DNA of 64,000 nucleotides from Takakia lepidozioides (GCA_030704615.1 CM060734.1:23684001-23748000); one strand, 5' to 3'; positions 31,333 to 43,449 are shown, counted from the stretch's first letter. The notes: generated from the sequence alone by a model not told the origin. Numbers and translations: made by a program.

Positions 31333-32769
31333 CTACAAGTTTCTATCCATCCTCCAGCAATTTTTGGGCTCAGGCCAATTGAATAGCCCCGTCATGAAAC
31401 GCTTCACAACATTTTCTAGTTTGTACCGCAACTCTACTGTGTCTACACACAAGTCTTCCAGGGCGGAAGCAAAACAAATTCTAGTAGACATATCGTTGAA
31501 CAGACTTGCATCGAACGTGTTACCTCCATTTATTGCCTGGGCTATCTTTCCAATTGCAAAGGTCTCTGATGGCACGGTTAGAGGGGGCCTACGAGGTGTA
31601 CCATCTGACTGGTTGTTGGCTACATTATGAACAATTGCAATTTCAGGTGCAATCCACCATCTATGTACGAGAGTCTTTATCTTGTCTTTGCTTTCGAAAA
31701 TGTACAACGTGGTTTTTGGGTCATCCGTCGTGGAGGCCATCCCCCAATCGCATACCCCGATGTACACATCTTCAGACCCTTGTGGAAAATGCAACAAGAT
31801 GTTGTTGGGGGACATGTCGTTGTGCAAGAGGTGGTGATTATGGACGTTGAGCATGATGTGCAAAAACGCCCATGCCAATTGGGTGCGATTCTGTCGGAAT
31901 CGAACCAGTCGGTTGACCTCCTACATTTCCTGCTTCGTCCCCCGTCGTTCCATTAATTCCCTGTTATCCCGATCATTCCCCCATTTCCTGTTAATACTCA
32001 ACCATGATCGTATGGTCCCCCCATTCCACCAATGTGTGTAACATTTATTTCGACGTGGATGCAACGCAAAATACTTTATGATGCCGAAATGATGGAACTT
32101 TACAGCCAACGCCTCATTGTTATGTTGGACTTTGGCAAGTTCAGCATTTGTTTCCCTGGGCGTTTTCCCTGCTAGCTCCCAAGATGAAGGAATGAATTGA
32201 TCCCCAACAATTCTAACCCTCCGAATTGTACTATACCCTCCCTGTTTGGGCGAGTCGAGTTGTTGTACTTGTGCGTTTGTGGATATGTATCTCATGTTCA
32301 ATGCCGCATCCGCGGACGAGGACCCTGCCTTCCATGGGAGTGGTTTTGTCCGTCGTTTGGCATGGGCTTTTGCTATGTCAGACCACCAATCCACAAGCAC
32401 AAACAACTCCTCCTCCGAAGTTGGCATGCGACCTTCAGCTACAGGTGTTCTCATAACAAACTTGTCCATGGTTTGCCTCAGATTCCATGTGGCATCATGG
32501 GCCCGGTCCTCCATCCATTTCGTGAACTGGAACTTCGCCCTGTCCTCCTCCCATTCATCCCCGGCCAAAGCCTCCCTCATTCTCATCTCCATATTGTGCT
32601 GGAATCTAAGGAACCCCTCATTCCCATGTCGGACATACAAAAGATTCAAACACATTATGTCATTGTCCTTCAAATAATCCAGCACTACTTGCTTCACCAC
32701 CTTCGCGGCCTCCGGAAAATAGTTCTGCTCATGTTTTTTTCGACACTTACGACTCTGCTCATGGCTCAT
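31333..32769 (-). pseudogene. Protein kinase-like gene with one in-frame TAG
   Basis: On the minus strand the frame from ATG 32769 has a 150-residue basic/acidic helical N-terminus, then a glycine-rich loop (GGYSTIRRVRIV), a VAIK-like lysine (EALAVKFHHF), and after the TAG at 31923-31921, still in the same frame, the catalytic loop HNDMSPNNILL, the DFG equivalent DWG (VCDWGMAS) and APE (WIAPEI). HND replaces the usual HRD, so it would be a non-RD kinase; the catalytic Asp and the Asn are kept. The last 80 residues (VDTVELRYKLENVVKRF) complete the C-lobe and end at 31333. It is a nearly full-length kinase disabled by a single nonsense codon. It is convergent with the RING gene. Substrate and family are unknown to me. 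Confidence 0.8.
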
Positions 32770-33282
32770 GGCTCATGAAATAGCAGCCCCCCCCAGACCA
32801 AGTTGCACTCCCCCCAAGAAGTCCTCTCCTTCCTGTTGCCGCCCTGCCTAATCTACCCGCAAGCTGTTCTAACCACCTAACTAACTAACTGTCACCCTGA
32901 AGTAACACGTTCCCACACAGTCGTTCCTTGTCAATGATAACCGTTCCTTGTCAATGATAACCGTTCCCTATGTACGCTGTGACGGGCTGTGCCAAGCTGT
33001 GTCGAGCTGTGACTGTGCCGAGCTGCGACTGGCTGTGTAAAACTGTGTCGGGCTGTGTCGGGCTGTGAAGCTGCGTTGGGCTGTGTCAGATTGAGTCGGC
33101 TGTGATAGACTGTGACGGGCTGTGATTGACTGTGTGAGGCTGTGTCGGGTTGTCTACCCCCCCTAAAGCCTGCGCCTGTCACCCCTAAGACTTCTGTTGG
33201 TCTCAGTCCACCATCCGTAAGTCTGCGCAGGGTACCCCACAGAACTCGTAAAAGCGTCTAAGTCTCAAACAACCCTCTAACA
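32770..33282. repeat. C-run junction and GGGCTGTGTC minisatellite
   Basis: The stretch begins with GCTCATG repeats, AATAGCAG and a C-run. From 32975 to 33155 it repeats CTGTGTCGGGCTGTGA-like units related to those at 12117-12620. No gene is seen. Confidence 0.65.
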
Positions 33283-36200
33283 GCAACCTAAACATCCGGG
33301 TCTGAATCAGCTTCTTAACAAACAATAAAGGCTTATCATCATGGACATTGTCCATTACAAAAGCCGAGCAACCAAGGGCTTGTAACCAAGGATATTATCT
33401 GGCCAAAGAAGAGCCATCCTACAAGATTACATGGCACCAGATATCCTGAAGCAGCCTGCTCGTAAAAAGAGACCAGGCTTACAAGTGTTTACAATAAAGG
33501 ACACTGTCTGGTTTAAAAAAAAAAAAAAAAACCCAGATCTGCCCCACTTTGCTGCTTGGCACCAGACATCTTAAAGCCACCACCTTGTCACACAAATGCT
33601 CCACCGTCACAACAAGATGCCAAAGGGAACAAGAGAGAAGCACCCAAATGACTGAGTGTCCACCATACCAGGTTAAGAACAAGAGCCATCAAGATCAAGG
33701 GAAAGAGGAAGAAAGGTTTATTCTCCCCCAAAGATACAGATGTCATGGCATCGCTTCTTCAACTCGATTCCAATCATCTTCAAGCTTTGAAATTCATGTT
33801 AAGTGATGACCCTCACTTGGTCCCATCGGAAGCAATCAGAAACAGTTAAGTTAGTGAAGATGTGGAACCCTAGGTGAATCGCAGGTTTCACGCTTGTTAT
33901 CGCTGTACATACAACATGCATTACAAAGCAGGGGCAGAAAGGAAACAGAGCATATACAGGCCAATACCTCGATGGCTTGTGGAAGAGAGGCCTGCGCCAT
34001 AGCTCCCAAGACCAGTAAACAAGAATGCACAAAGCATGTACAAAGAAAGTGAATCGTCCAAACTTAAAGAGTTCAGTCACTTCCCTGAGGTCTTAAGATG
34101 CGCCGCTGTATCTTAATGATCAATGAAGGTCACAGCAGGCAAACACAGCATAGGTAGATTGCCCGCCAAACATGAGAGACAACCGCCACAGGGAAATTGC
34201 AGGTACTGCCGCCATTGCGCACCCCAAGATGGAAAGAAGGTACTGAATCTTGCCAGAAAACCTACAGGCCTTAATGGCGCAGCTCCATAGCATTCAAGGG
34301 CGCCAGCATCGAGCTCCATGCGCACACCGCCACCATCTCGCAGCTCCCGCCATGCCTTAAGCACGATCGCCGTGCAGAGGTTTAGGGCAGGGAGGAGATG
34401 AAACGCAATTTCCTGCGATTTCATCCACGCGGGATGAAATCCTCCACGCAGGATGAAATCCATTGCGCGGGATGAAATTCACTGCGATTTAATTATTGTC
34501 TAGTAACATATCACTGGCCTTAAACTGTCAAGTTTTAAAAGAACCAGCCAGATCCAAGGAAGGAGGGAGAGAGAGGGAGAGAGAGGGAACCCACCAACCA
34601 TCCCCTGGTATGGCAGCTCCTTATGGAGTGAGCGTGGTATGCACTCACCCCGTAAGGGAGTGCATACCAGACCCCATCACATAAATGACCTCCCTCTTCT
34701 TTGTAGCTTTTACTTCTGGTTGCAAAGGAACCATAGAAATAAACATGCCTACAATCTCAACTCTCCAAGGTCAAAAAACAAAACAAGCTGTGACAAGCAA
34801 AGGTACATCAACACTTCCATCAGAATGTAGAGTTTTACCTTTTAGCAATACATAAGATCTGGTAATGGAAAGATGAGGCCAATGAAAGGACCTTAACTCC
34901 GAAATTCATGAAGCAACAAACAGGAAAGAAACTTTTATCAACCCTTTAGTGTTGACCTAGCCCATGTTTTTGGGTACCACATGTGTACAAACCCAATGGG
35001 GGCAGGTTTAGGTAATGAATTTTCTGCCATTGGTACGTTCCAAGTTGGCAAGTTGTGACAAACGAAGGTACGTCAACACATACATCAAAATTTAGAGTTT
35101 TACCTTTTAGCTTATATATAAGCTTTGGTGACCGGAAGAAGAGGCCAGTGAAAGAACCCTCAATTCCCAAGGTCATAAAATAACAATCAGGAAAGAATCT
35201 TATATCAGACTTTTAGTGTTTACCCACCCCTTGTTTTGGGTACAACATGTGTACAAAACCAAAGGGGGCAGATATTGGGACTTAGGTAAGGAAGTCTGGC
35301 AGGGGTTTACCCCCTGGTATTCAGACAAAACATCTACTGGTCAGCAACATATCAGAATTGGGTATTTTTTATGGTGCTATAAAGAGCAAAGCCATAACCA
35401 GGAGAAACATAGAAACATTTGAGCCAAAGAAATGGAACTCATTCTTATCATAAGGTATCTAAATCTGACATAAGGCATCGGCTACAGGGGACCGGCAAAC
35501 AAGAGTAATGTGCATTGACCGGATCATGTATAAGGTGTACATGTCTACTCCAGCAAGTTGTCTTACCAAGGCCTAGCTCAAAATTTCAGCATTCAGAAGC
35601 CCTATAGATGTTCTATGCTTATCTCAGGTACCTTCAAGGATGCCTTACTCTCCATGCCCAATTAGCCAACATATTTTTGCTGGAGAAGATCTTACCTTAT
35701 GAAGGACTTGCTTGCTCCACACCATGGTCATGGCGGGAGAGGAGGCTGATATCTCATGGCTTTGGCCTTCCCATTGCATTGGGTTCATCACTTCAATCAG
35801 GAACATATTTGATAAACTTTTGTCATGCTCAGACCAAGGTGTCAGTAAATCAAACATAAAACTGAAAACAGAAGGGAGATTGGTTGATAATGTGTACAAG
35901 AACCACCAAGTACACTGGTCTAAATCAGAGAGGGAAGATACTTATGTCTTGTCGAGACATGGACAAAGACCTGACAAGGTCATTGTAAAATTAACGACAA
36001 ATCAGCCTCATAACAAGGCATTATCAACCTTCTTCATTCACAAGTCAGCTTTACGACAAATCCGAGACTTCAAAGTCAATGAAATCTCTGGGTCGGGGGG
36101 GGTGGGAACATATAGATATCCATTTACCACTGCACATAGCAAGAAAATCTTGTTTCAAGTTGCTAAACTGTGCCACATATGATTGAAAAGAGGGTCTAGA

Positions 36201-36734
36201 AGCCAGATTCCAGTTTTCCTTTGTTTATCATCATCACCACTTCAATGCTACAACCTATTTATATTGGCATCTTACACACCGTGTCTTAACCAGATCCACT
36301 ATACTTTTTTGGCCCATAACCTAGTTCAGGTTTGGGTTCTTTGTATAATGCCATATCAGGGTGATTGATCAGCAAGTGTCAATGTCCAAATAAGGAACCA
36401 TTGACCACTTTTCATAGCAAGAAATATCTGTTCAGCTTAGGAAAGCCATTCATGATCACATAGAACCAGTCTTACCTAAAATAAACATCAAGTCAGTTCC
36501 TGACACCATGCTTCTTGCCCTATGATCTGGTTCAGATCTGGGGCAGGTGTGTAAGCGCATTGGTGGTGCTCCCACATCATGTTATCAGCCCCAAGACCAG
36601 GTTCAAGGTCTGGGGCAATGATATCATTACCATAATAGGTTGTGATCAAATTTACAGGCCATCAACCCATTCATAGTGTCTGAATTGCTCATTCCAACAG
36701 GTCAGTAAGTTGCCATGGTATCATTTATCCTAAG
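33283..36734 (+). repeat. 3.45-kb non-coding unit, first tandem copy (copy B1)
   Basis: The start (33283-33600) reappears at 36735-37050, so the next copy begins where this one ends. The part 33790-36640 matches copy A at 8990-11840 in reverse orientation and copy B2 at 44500-46265 in direct orientation. It contains an A17 tract (33513-33530), the conserved hairpin (34636-34668), and GATGAAATC-rich sequence near 34430. ORFs of 70-156 codons within it are not conserved between copies beyond DNA similarity. It also preserves the empty target site of the 37-44 kb element: GCTC directly followed by CACCG at 33597-33605. Confidence 0.85.
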
Positions 36735-37050
36735 GCAACCTGAACATCCGGGTCTGAATCAGCTTCTTAACAAACAACAAAGCTTACCATCATGGACATT
36801 GTCCATTACAAAAGCCGAGCAACCAAGGGCTTGTAACCAAGGATATTATCTGGCCAAAGAAGAGCCATCCTACAAGATTACATGGCACCAGATATCCTAA
36901 AGCAGCCTGCTCGTAAAAAGAAACCAGGCTTACAAGTGTTTACAATAAAGGACACTGTCTGGTAAAAAAAAAAAAAAAAAACCAGATCTGCCCCACTTTG
37001 CTGCTTGGCATCAGATATCTTAAAGCCACCAGCTTGTCACACAAATGCTC
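36735..37050 (+). repeat. Start of second tandem copy (B2), interrupted by the LTR element
   Basis: About 315 bp nearly identical to 33283-33600 (both include TGGCCAAAGAAGAGCCATCC and an A-tract). It ends exactly where the LTR begins at 37051. The copy resumes at 44297. Confidence 0.9.
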
Positions 37051-38001
37051 TGTAGGGCGAAAGCAGGTAATAGAAAACAATGGCAGGAGCAAAGCAAGAA
37101 GCAGTGAACGATGGCATGGTGCGGGACCTGGAAAGCGAAATTGACTAAAGTATAAAGATGATGCAGCGAGTATTTAGGGTAAAGGGATGGATGCAGGATG
37201 ATCAGAGTTTTTCATTCCAATGGTCAGTGATGGATGAAAATGGAGAACAGATGGAGAAACAAGAGAAATTCATACGATGGAGAAGAGGTCAAGATGTTGA
37301 AATACATTCATCTGTTTGTCAACGGACGGAAGTAAGGGATGAAAAGTGAAATCATGGATGAAAATTTGACAAAGGAATTTAATAGGCAGGTTGACTATTT
37401 GAATCCTAAAAATGGCGAATTAAGTTCTGATCGGCGCACCGTATGGGCAAAGGGATGGTCTGAGACCAAACTAAGATCGAGGAGATGATGATGAAATTAA
37501 TGTAGCCGAAATTTTATGTTTAGGTGGGGGGATAAGGCAAAGGGGGATAATACCCGGCCTTGTCGTGACATTCCACAATGAAGAATCTGATTTAAACTCT
37601 GTTTGTAGTATATTATGAGCCCATGTGGGCAGTCAGTGGTGTTGTGTGGTGAAGGAGAGTGAGCACGTATAAATGAGAGCTCTAGGAAGAAGATAGCACC
37701 AGTTTACATATGACACTTGGAGTGGATTGAGAAGGAAGGAAGGTGTAAGCATGTAGTGTGCCTTGTTGCTTTCATAACCACAAATGGAATGCCAGGATAT
37801 TGAAGTGCAGGAAACGAGACGACATATGAACTCCAAAGGGATGATATTTCCTACTGTGCTTGGGCAAAATCAACACTAGAATACAATAAGTTTCATGCAC
37901 AAATTTTACTGTCTATTCTTGGTTTTCTCTTCCGCTGCAGCCTAGGATAGACAGAGTACTAACGGGTGATCAAGATGATGTTTGGGTAGGTCCCCTCTTT
38001 T
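37051..38001 (+). repeat. 5' LTR
   Basis: It begins TGTAGGGCGAAAGC and ends in GTCCCCTCTTTTT next to the primer site. It carries a TATA box, TATAAAT at 37668-37674. About 114 bp around that box (37636-37750) are missing from the 3' LTR. Other differences between the LTRs are scattered single substitutions and small indels. Confidence 0.85.
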
Positions 38002-38013
38002 TGGTATCAGAGC
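38002..38013 (+). promoter_or_regulatory. Primer-binding site for initiator tRNA-Met
   Basis: TGGTATCAGAGC immediately abuts the LTR end, identical to the site on the minus strand at 6384-6395. Confidence 0.9.
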
Positions 38014-38079
38014 AGGTCGTTCACGGACCAAGAAAGCAAACAGGCTGGCTTCTCATCAGCAAATTTCGAGTTCAACGAG

Positions 38080-38247
38080 ATGGAACACAAGATGGTCAAG
38101 CTTGCAAGGGCGATGGTGTTGAAGGACTGCATCTACTATTCACATCAAAATGGAAAAAGGGCTGATGGCGAGCATAACAAATCGAGACAGGGGCTAGAAG
38201 ATTACGAGAATGATGGAAGGAAGGGTTCAATGAAATTGAATCACTGA
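38080..38247 (+). CDS. Short leader ORF between primer site and gag (55 residues)
   Basis: An ATG opens a 55-codon frame (MEHKMVKLARAMVLKDCIYY at its start) ending 18 nt before the gag ATG. Its position matches the 109-residue leader ORF of the related element at 6017-6346, although the sequences do not look alike. It may not be translated. Confidence 0.3.
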   Translation: MEHKMVKLARAMVLKDCIYYSHQNGKRADGEHNKSRQGLEDYENDGRKGSMKLNH

Positions 38248-38265
38248 TTTAACAAGAACATCAGG

Positions 38266-39486
38266 ATGACAATCCTCCCTGGAGTTGCCGATGCACCATT
38301 TCACGGATGGGAGAGGGAAGATGTAAGAGATTGGATCGAAAGGCTACAGATGATTGGAGATATCAAGGACCTAAGCAAGGATAAATTGTTCAAGGTGGCT
38401 AGGCTGAACCTACATGGGACAGCGGAGAACTGGTACCTGAGACAAGAACCGAGACCTTCAAACTGGATCGATTTTCAAGCTGCAATCATTGGAAAGTTTG
38501 ATCGAATGGACTCCACCGAGCATGACCTGAAATTACAGAAGTCACATGAAGGAAGAAGGTTACTGGAACATTTGGAAACTACCTTATGGGAGGAGAAAGA
38601 CAGTCAAAACATCTTCAACTCTGACTGTTATATTGACACATCAGACATCAAGGTCCATGAGAAGTACATCGCAAGAAGAGCTGAGATACCTGCAAACACG
38701 ACATTGCTACTTGAAACCAGACACAATCACTGCCAAGAAGAACACATGGCTGCCGTCTGTCCCACAACAAGAACCATTTCTGAGTGTGAGAAAGATCACC
38801 AGGAAGGGCACGAGATAGAAAAGTGTGGTATTATGTGTCCCTCTTGCAAGATGCATGGACATTTTGAGTTGGAATGCGAAATCAAACAGGAGCAACAGGG
38901 TGAATCAGTGACCTCTGCGAACTCTTATGGGGTAGATGATGAAGAAACAATAATAGCTGAGTTTGAAGAGTGGATTGCACAACATTCTACTAGAGAAGAG
39001 AAGGAAGATGATACTGTACAGGTCAAGGCGGAGACGATGAGAGATGGGAAGTGGTCACATGCTCCACTTGTTGCAATAAAAAAAAGGGATGATTCAGCTG
39101 CACCACCTGCAACCCCAACAACACCAGCAGCAAAGGAGATCATATCATCGCTGTTGCTTAGCAAAAGACAAGGGGTGATAGCGGAAGGAGTGCAAGTAAA
39201 GAAAACAGAAGAAGATCACTTGGAAGGGATTTACAATGAAGAACAACAGAAGACGCAGGCTGAAGGGGGAGTTGTGCAGCCACCTACTACTGGCACCAAA
39301 AGAAAATGGGTGAGGTACAACTGGCACCCTGGCGCTGAGCAAGTCAGGTGTGAACTGCCAAGAGTGAATGTACTTGAGTTTTTCTTTAAAGGTAGTGACA
39401 GCAAAAGGGATAGACTGCCACATTGCATTTCAGAACCAAAACAGCATAGGACCAGTTGTCATCACAAACAGAAGAGTCAAGTTTGA
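38266..39486 (+). CDS. Gag with one intact and two degraded zinc knuckles
   Basis: The 406-residue frame begins with a capsid-like domain: GWEREDVRDWIERLQMIGD, DKLFKVARLNLHGTAENW, NWIDFQAAIIGKF. This aligns by eye with the gag at 4006-5943, but the second half of the capsid domain is replaced by unrelated residues after about position 95. One CCHC knuckle is intact (CPSCKMHGHFELEC); two upstream ones have lost metal ligands (HCQEEHMAAVC, CEKDHQEGHEIEKC). The rest is acidic. There is no DTG protease motif. The frame appears to shift near 39390, where another frame gives KGIDCHIAFQNQNSIGPVVI before continuing. Confidence 0.8.
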   Translation: MTILPGVADAPFHGWEREDVRDWIERLQMIGDIKDLSKDKLFKVARLNLHGTAENWYLRQEPRPSNWIDFQAAIIGKFDRMDSTEHDLKLQKSHEGRRLLEHLETTLWEEKDSQNIFNSDCYIDTSDIKVHEKYIARRAEIPANTTLLLETRHNHCQEEHMAAVCPTTRTISECEKDHQEGHEIEKCGIMCPSCKMHGHFELECEIKQEQQGESVTSANSYGVDDEETIIAEFEEWIAQHSTREEKEDDTVQVKAETMRDGKWSHAPLVAIKKRDDSAAPPATPTTPAAKEIISSLLLSKRQGVIAEGVQVKKTEEDHLEGIYNEEQQKTQAEGGVVQPPTTGTKRKWVRYNWHPGAEQVRCELPRVNVLEFFFKGSDSKRDRLPHCISEPKQHRTSCHHKQKSQV

Positions 39487-41461
39487 GCCACTGCCTGGGA
39501 TCAACACAGTTGGGCAATCTGCCAGTTTCAGTTACAGCATTGGGGATGGACTGTTTCCTAGTACTTCATTCCAGCGACGACAACATAGTGTGTGGTCTCT
39601 TGAGCAGATGAGAGAAGAGGCAAGGACATTGGAGAGACTGAGTGATGAGAGCACAAAGGAAAAGAAAGAGGGGAGTGAAACTGTGAGTGAGGACTTAGCT
39701 GATGTGTTGTTGAAAGAAGAAGAGATGAACCAGCATCACCAGCAGTTGGCAACCATGGAGAACGGGCCTGCACAGGCATCAAAACAAAGGGAGAATTTTA
39801 CTGAGAAAGGTGTGACACCATCAAACTTGAAGCCAGCATTAGAGAAAATCCAGTGCAGTCTGAATCTGCCACAGAGAGAGAAAATTAGAATGAGTAAAAT
39901 GTCATATGGATTACCTGAGGAAGAAGGCATTAGTGAGCAGAGATTTCACCAAAGGAGCTGTTTTGAGAGTTTAATCTGTGAGGAAAAACCAGCATGTCAG
40001 CTTGAGATGAGAGACAGAGAGCAATTCAAAGTGAATTTTTTTGAACAGCAAAAATGTGAAGAAAAGGGCAGGTCAAGTCAGTTACTCATAGAACAAGAGA
40101 AAGGCCAGCTGAGAGGTGATCATGGAAAGAAAGACCTTGAGAGCTCGATCTGTAGAAGAAGGACACCGGATCACTATGAAAAAAGGGAAAGAGAGAATAA
40201 TCTGATTGGACAGCAAAAGTGTGAGAGATCATGCAAAACTAGTGACATACCTGCAGGCCGAGAGAAAAGAGAGCTAGGTAATAAACATGATGGGGTAAGC
40301 CTTGAAAATTTGACCTGTGGGAAACGAGAAAATCACAGTGAGAAAAGAGAGGAGAGTTTGGCAAAACCGCAAGACGAGACCATAAAAAACAATGACTGCA
40401 AAAAGGGAGGAAGCTTCAGCAAGGGAAAACAAGGAAGGATGAGAAGCTGGAAGGCAAGGGCACTCATCTTCAGGAAACACTTCAGGAAGGCAGTGAAAGA
40501 TCTGGCGAGGACGAAGCAACATGGATGTCTCGGTCAGTTTTTGCAAGATCATCAACGGGAGAACTTGACTATGTGTTCGCTTGGATATCTGGAAGGAGAA
40601 CAGCTGGACCAGAACTGGTGACAGCAGGTCAGAATAACACCTGTGCAAAGAAAGCAGAGCTGGAGGACAAAATTTGGGAGTTGGGAGCAAAACAACATGG
40701 TCCCAACAAATGGAAACCTACTGGAGGAGAAAGGGCACAAGCTGAACAAGAAAAGAAGAAAGAAGGATTACCTCTTTGCGGGCTGATAAGGAGCAGTAAC
40801 AGAGTGCAAGACCTGCACACCAACAAGGGAAATCAGCATGAAGGAAAAGGAAAACAAGACAAACAGACGTGGAGTAAAGCTGGAAAATAGGGAAGGTCAA
40901 CGTCAACGAAAGCCGACTGATGAAAAAGGAGAACAGATCAGAAGGGAGTCCTTATCCTTTTTTGGACTGATACGGAGCATTACAGGCATCATTAACCTAC
41001 ACACCAACAAAGGATATCAGAAGAGAGACAGATGGGAAAACAAAGAACCAAGTCAGCCAAATGGGGAAGCAAGGATGGAGCAAGAAGACAAAATTTGGGA
41101 GTTGAAAACTGAACAGCAAAGTCTTGACAAAGGGAGACCTACTGATGGATTACGAGAGGCACAAGCTGAAGGAAAAAGAGAAGAACGAGACTTATCTTTG
41201 ACTGGCGGACAGATAAGGAGCGATACTGAAAATTATGATCTGCACACAAAGGGATTGCAGCAGAAAACAGAGGTAGATTTGGGGTCAAAAAGGGACCAGT
41301 CAGGAAGGGATGAAGCAATAGCAAGGGAGGTTCAGTCTTCCTGTCAGAAGTCACATCACAATGAAGAACAAACAGATCCTGAACTAGTGTCTTACAATGG
41401 TACAAATGAAGAAGCAAAAAGGATCAGATTTGGGAGTCTTCAGCAGGCCCGCATCAAATAA
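39390..41461 (+). CDS. Charged accessory region in place of protease and RT
   Basis: Two long frames (about 39390-40621 and 40838-41461) and one between them (40525-40890) encode Glu/Lys/Gln/Arg-rich protein with scattered Cys (GQQKCERSCK, LENLTCGKRENHSEKR). I recognise no enzyme motif; in particular there is no DTG, no LPQG/MPFGL, and no YxDD. From 40660 to 41260 the protein contains three copies of an about 60-residue unit: DKIWELG/K, then KPTD or RPTDG, then a GLIRS or GQIRS core, then LHTNKGYQ or LHTKGLQ. The middle copy lacks DKIWEL. The copies lie in two frames, so a frameshift separates them. Function is unknown. It may act as a structural or nucleic-acid-binding extension of gag. Confidence 0.55.
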
Positions 41462-41523
41462 CTAAATGGAGACCTGCATACGGAGATCAAAACACACCAA
41501 AGGGGTTCAAGTGGGTTGTCACC

Positions 41524-43398
41524 ATGGCAGGAGAGGATGGAGATGGTCAGAAGGACTCGCGTGATGAGAGGGAGATAGCCAGGATAAGAAGAAATGAAGA
41601 ACTGAAAGACCAGGCCGGTACTGAAGACCGACATCCACCACCAAGAAAGAAGGCACCTGCTGATACTGTCACCAATAAATTGTGCATATTTTGCAGGAGA
41701 CAACCAGCATGTGGAAGAAAGAGAAGCATACCAGTAGCCCGGAGCTCACTTGACTTCATTCCAACCATAAACATGGTCTTTACCAGGAGCCAAGGGGCTG
41801 GAACCCAGGAAGGGAAGGAAGCAGAAGTCGATGACACCTCTGAAACTGAGTCAAATGAACTGAACTCGAAGGAAACACCATCAGCAAACATAAACCTGTC
41901 ACCCGCCTCCTATGATGAAGAAACTACAAATGCCTTGAGTCATGAAGGGACCAGCAATGAAGAAAAGCATGAGCAGTTGCGTATTGAGCCTCTGGCGATT
42001 CAAATCAGCAGAAAGAAGGGGCTGATCACAAAACACATGCAGCTGGAGTTGTTAATGGCAGCTGAAGGTGAACAGAAGGAGGAAGAGGGCTGGAACAGCC
42101 TCAGTGATGAAGAACAAGAGGAGGAGACAATTTCTGATATTCTGGATGACATACAGGTCATGCACATGCTTACATTTGGTGAAGTAAATGAATATTTGGA
42201 TTCCAAAGAAGCAAAAAGAGTGAGGAAGAGGGCCAAATCATACAAACTGATGGAAGGGAGACTTGTGTTTCAAGGTAAGTTGGTACCAGAGAAGAAGGAG
42301 CGAGAAGCCATAGTCCAACAAATTCATGAAGAAATGGGACATTTTGGAGTTCGCCGAATCCATCACGAGGTCTGCAAGCGTTTCTTTTGGCACAACAGAA
42401 CCAAAACGTCAGTAAAGGTATTGAAATCATGCCTCAAGTGTCAGTTGGCCAAGACAACTACACCTCTGCGATCTGGAGCAAAGCAGATGAGAAGTATTCC
42501 TGTAAGAGACATTTTCTACAGAATAGCTTTGGATACTGCCGGTCCATTACCTCTGTCCACAACTGGAAATAAATACGCCCTAATCGCTGTGGACCACTTC
42601 TCTAAGTGGGTAGAAGTTTGCCCTGTCAACAAACACACTTCATTGCTCACCGCAAGGTTCTTGGAGGAGGAAGTGATTTACCGCTATGGAGTGCCAAACA
42701 CTGTACTTACAGATCATGGAGCAGAATGGACGAAGGATTTTGCTCTGGTCTGTCAACGCTTTGGGATTAAACATGAGCATTCCGCACCTTATTGGCCCCA
42801 GTGCAACGGGATGGTGGAGCGGTTAATACGATCAATGAAAGAATGCATGGTCACCATGGGAAAGGAAGGAAACAAAGAATGGGACAGGGACATATACAAG
42901 GCAGCATTCGGATACAGAATAGGGATTCAAGCCTCCACGAACTTGTCACCTTTCAAAGTACTTACTGGCAGGGAAACGCGATTGGGAATAGACAATGAAT
43001 TACCTGGCATTACTGAGCTAGTTGAACTAAGTGATGACATTGGAGCTATGCAGAACATGATCGCAGAGAAGGTGCGAATCATCCGCGAGCTAGAGGCAAA
43101 ACTGAGAGCCAACGTACAAGTTGCACAAAGGGCACAAAGGAAGGCTTATGCTCAACGTAAATCAAGAGGGAAGTCGTTACCTGAGCTGGCCGAGGGGACA
43201 CTTGTGATGATGATCAAACCTGGTAAGAAGAGAAATCTGGAATCCTCATGAGAAGACCCTTACACTTTTGTGGGGTATGTCGACAAGCATCACGATGAAG
43301 CGATGGGAGAAGGAGAGCGAATCTGCAGGCTGGTGGATGGAGCAGGAAAAAGTTGGAACAGATCACGAAGAGACCTCAAATCAATTCATGTCAAGTAG
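41524..43398 (+). pseudogene. Gypsy-type integrase with in-frame TGA near the C-terminus
   Basis: The 575-residue frame starts at ATG 41524 with an acidic 230-residue extension. The H2C2 zinc domain is at about 265-305 (HEEMGHFGVRRIHHEV, CLKCQLAK). The catalytic core has Asp337 (ALDTAGPLP), Asp397 (VLTDHGAEW) and Glu432 (NGMVERLIRSMKE), a DD-34-E spacing typical of retroelement integrases. A basic helical region follows. TGA at 43249-43251 interrupts, but the same frame continues 48 codons (EDPYTFVGYVDKHHDEAM) to TAG at 43396-43398, which completes the C-terminal domain. Integration into the host genome is the expected activity. There is no chromodomain. The stop probably replaced Trp. Confidence 0.9.
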
Positions 43399-43449
43399 CT
43401 GACGCGTTTGGCCGGGGACCTGCCAATCCAATTTGGGAGTACTTACAGC

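Noticed and set aside
34113-34463. Conserved 116-codon minus-strand ORF (also 44809-45159, and diverged at 11366-11641)
   Set aside because: Two copies are recent tandem duplicates and the third is frameshifted and rearranged, so conservation does not show coding.
35712-36182. 156-codon ORF in the dispersed repeat as a gene
   Set aside because: The same region in copies at 9586-9921 and 45-46 kb is broken or missing; the similarity is DNA repeat similarity.
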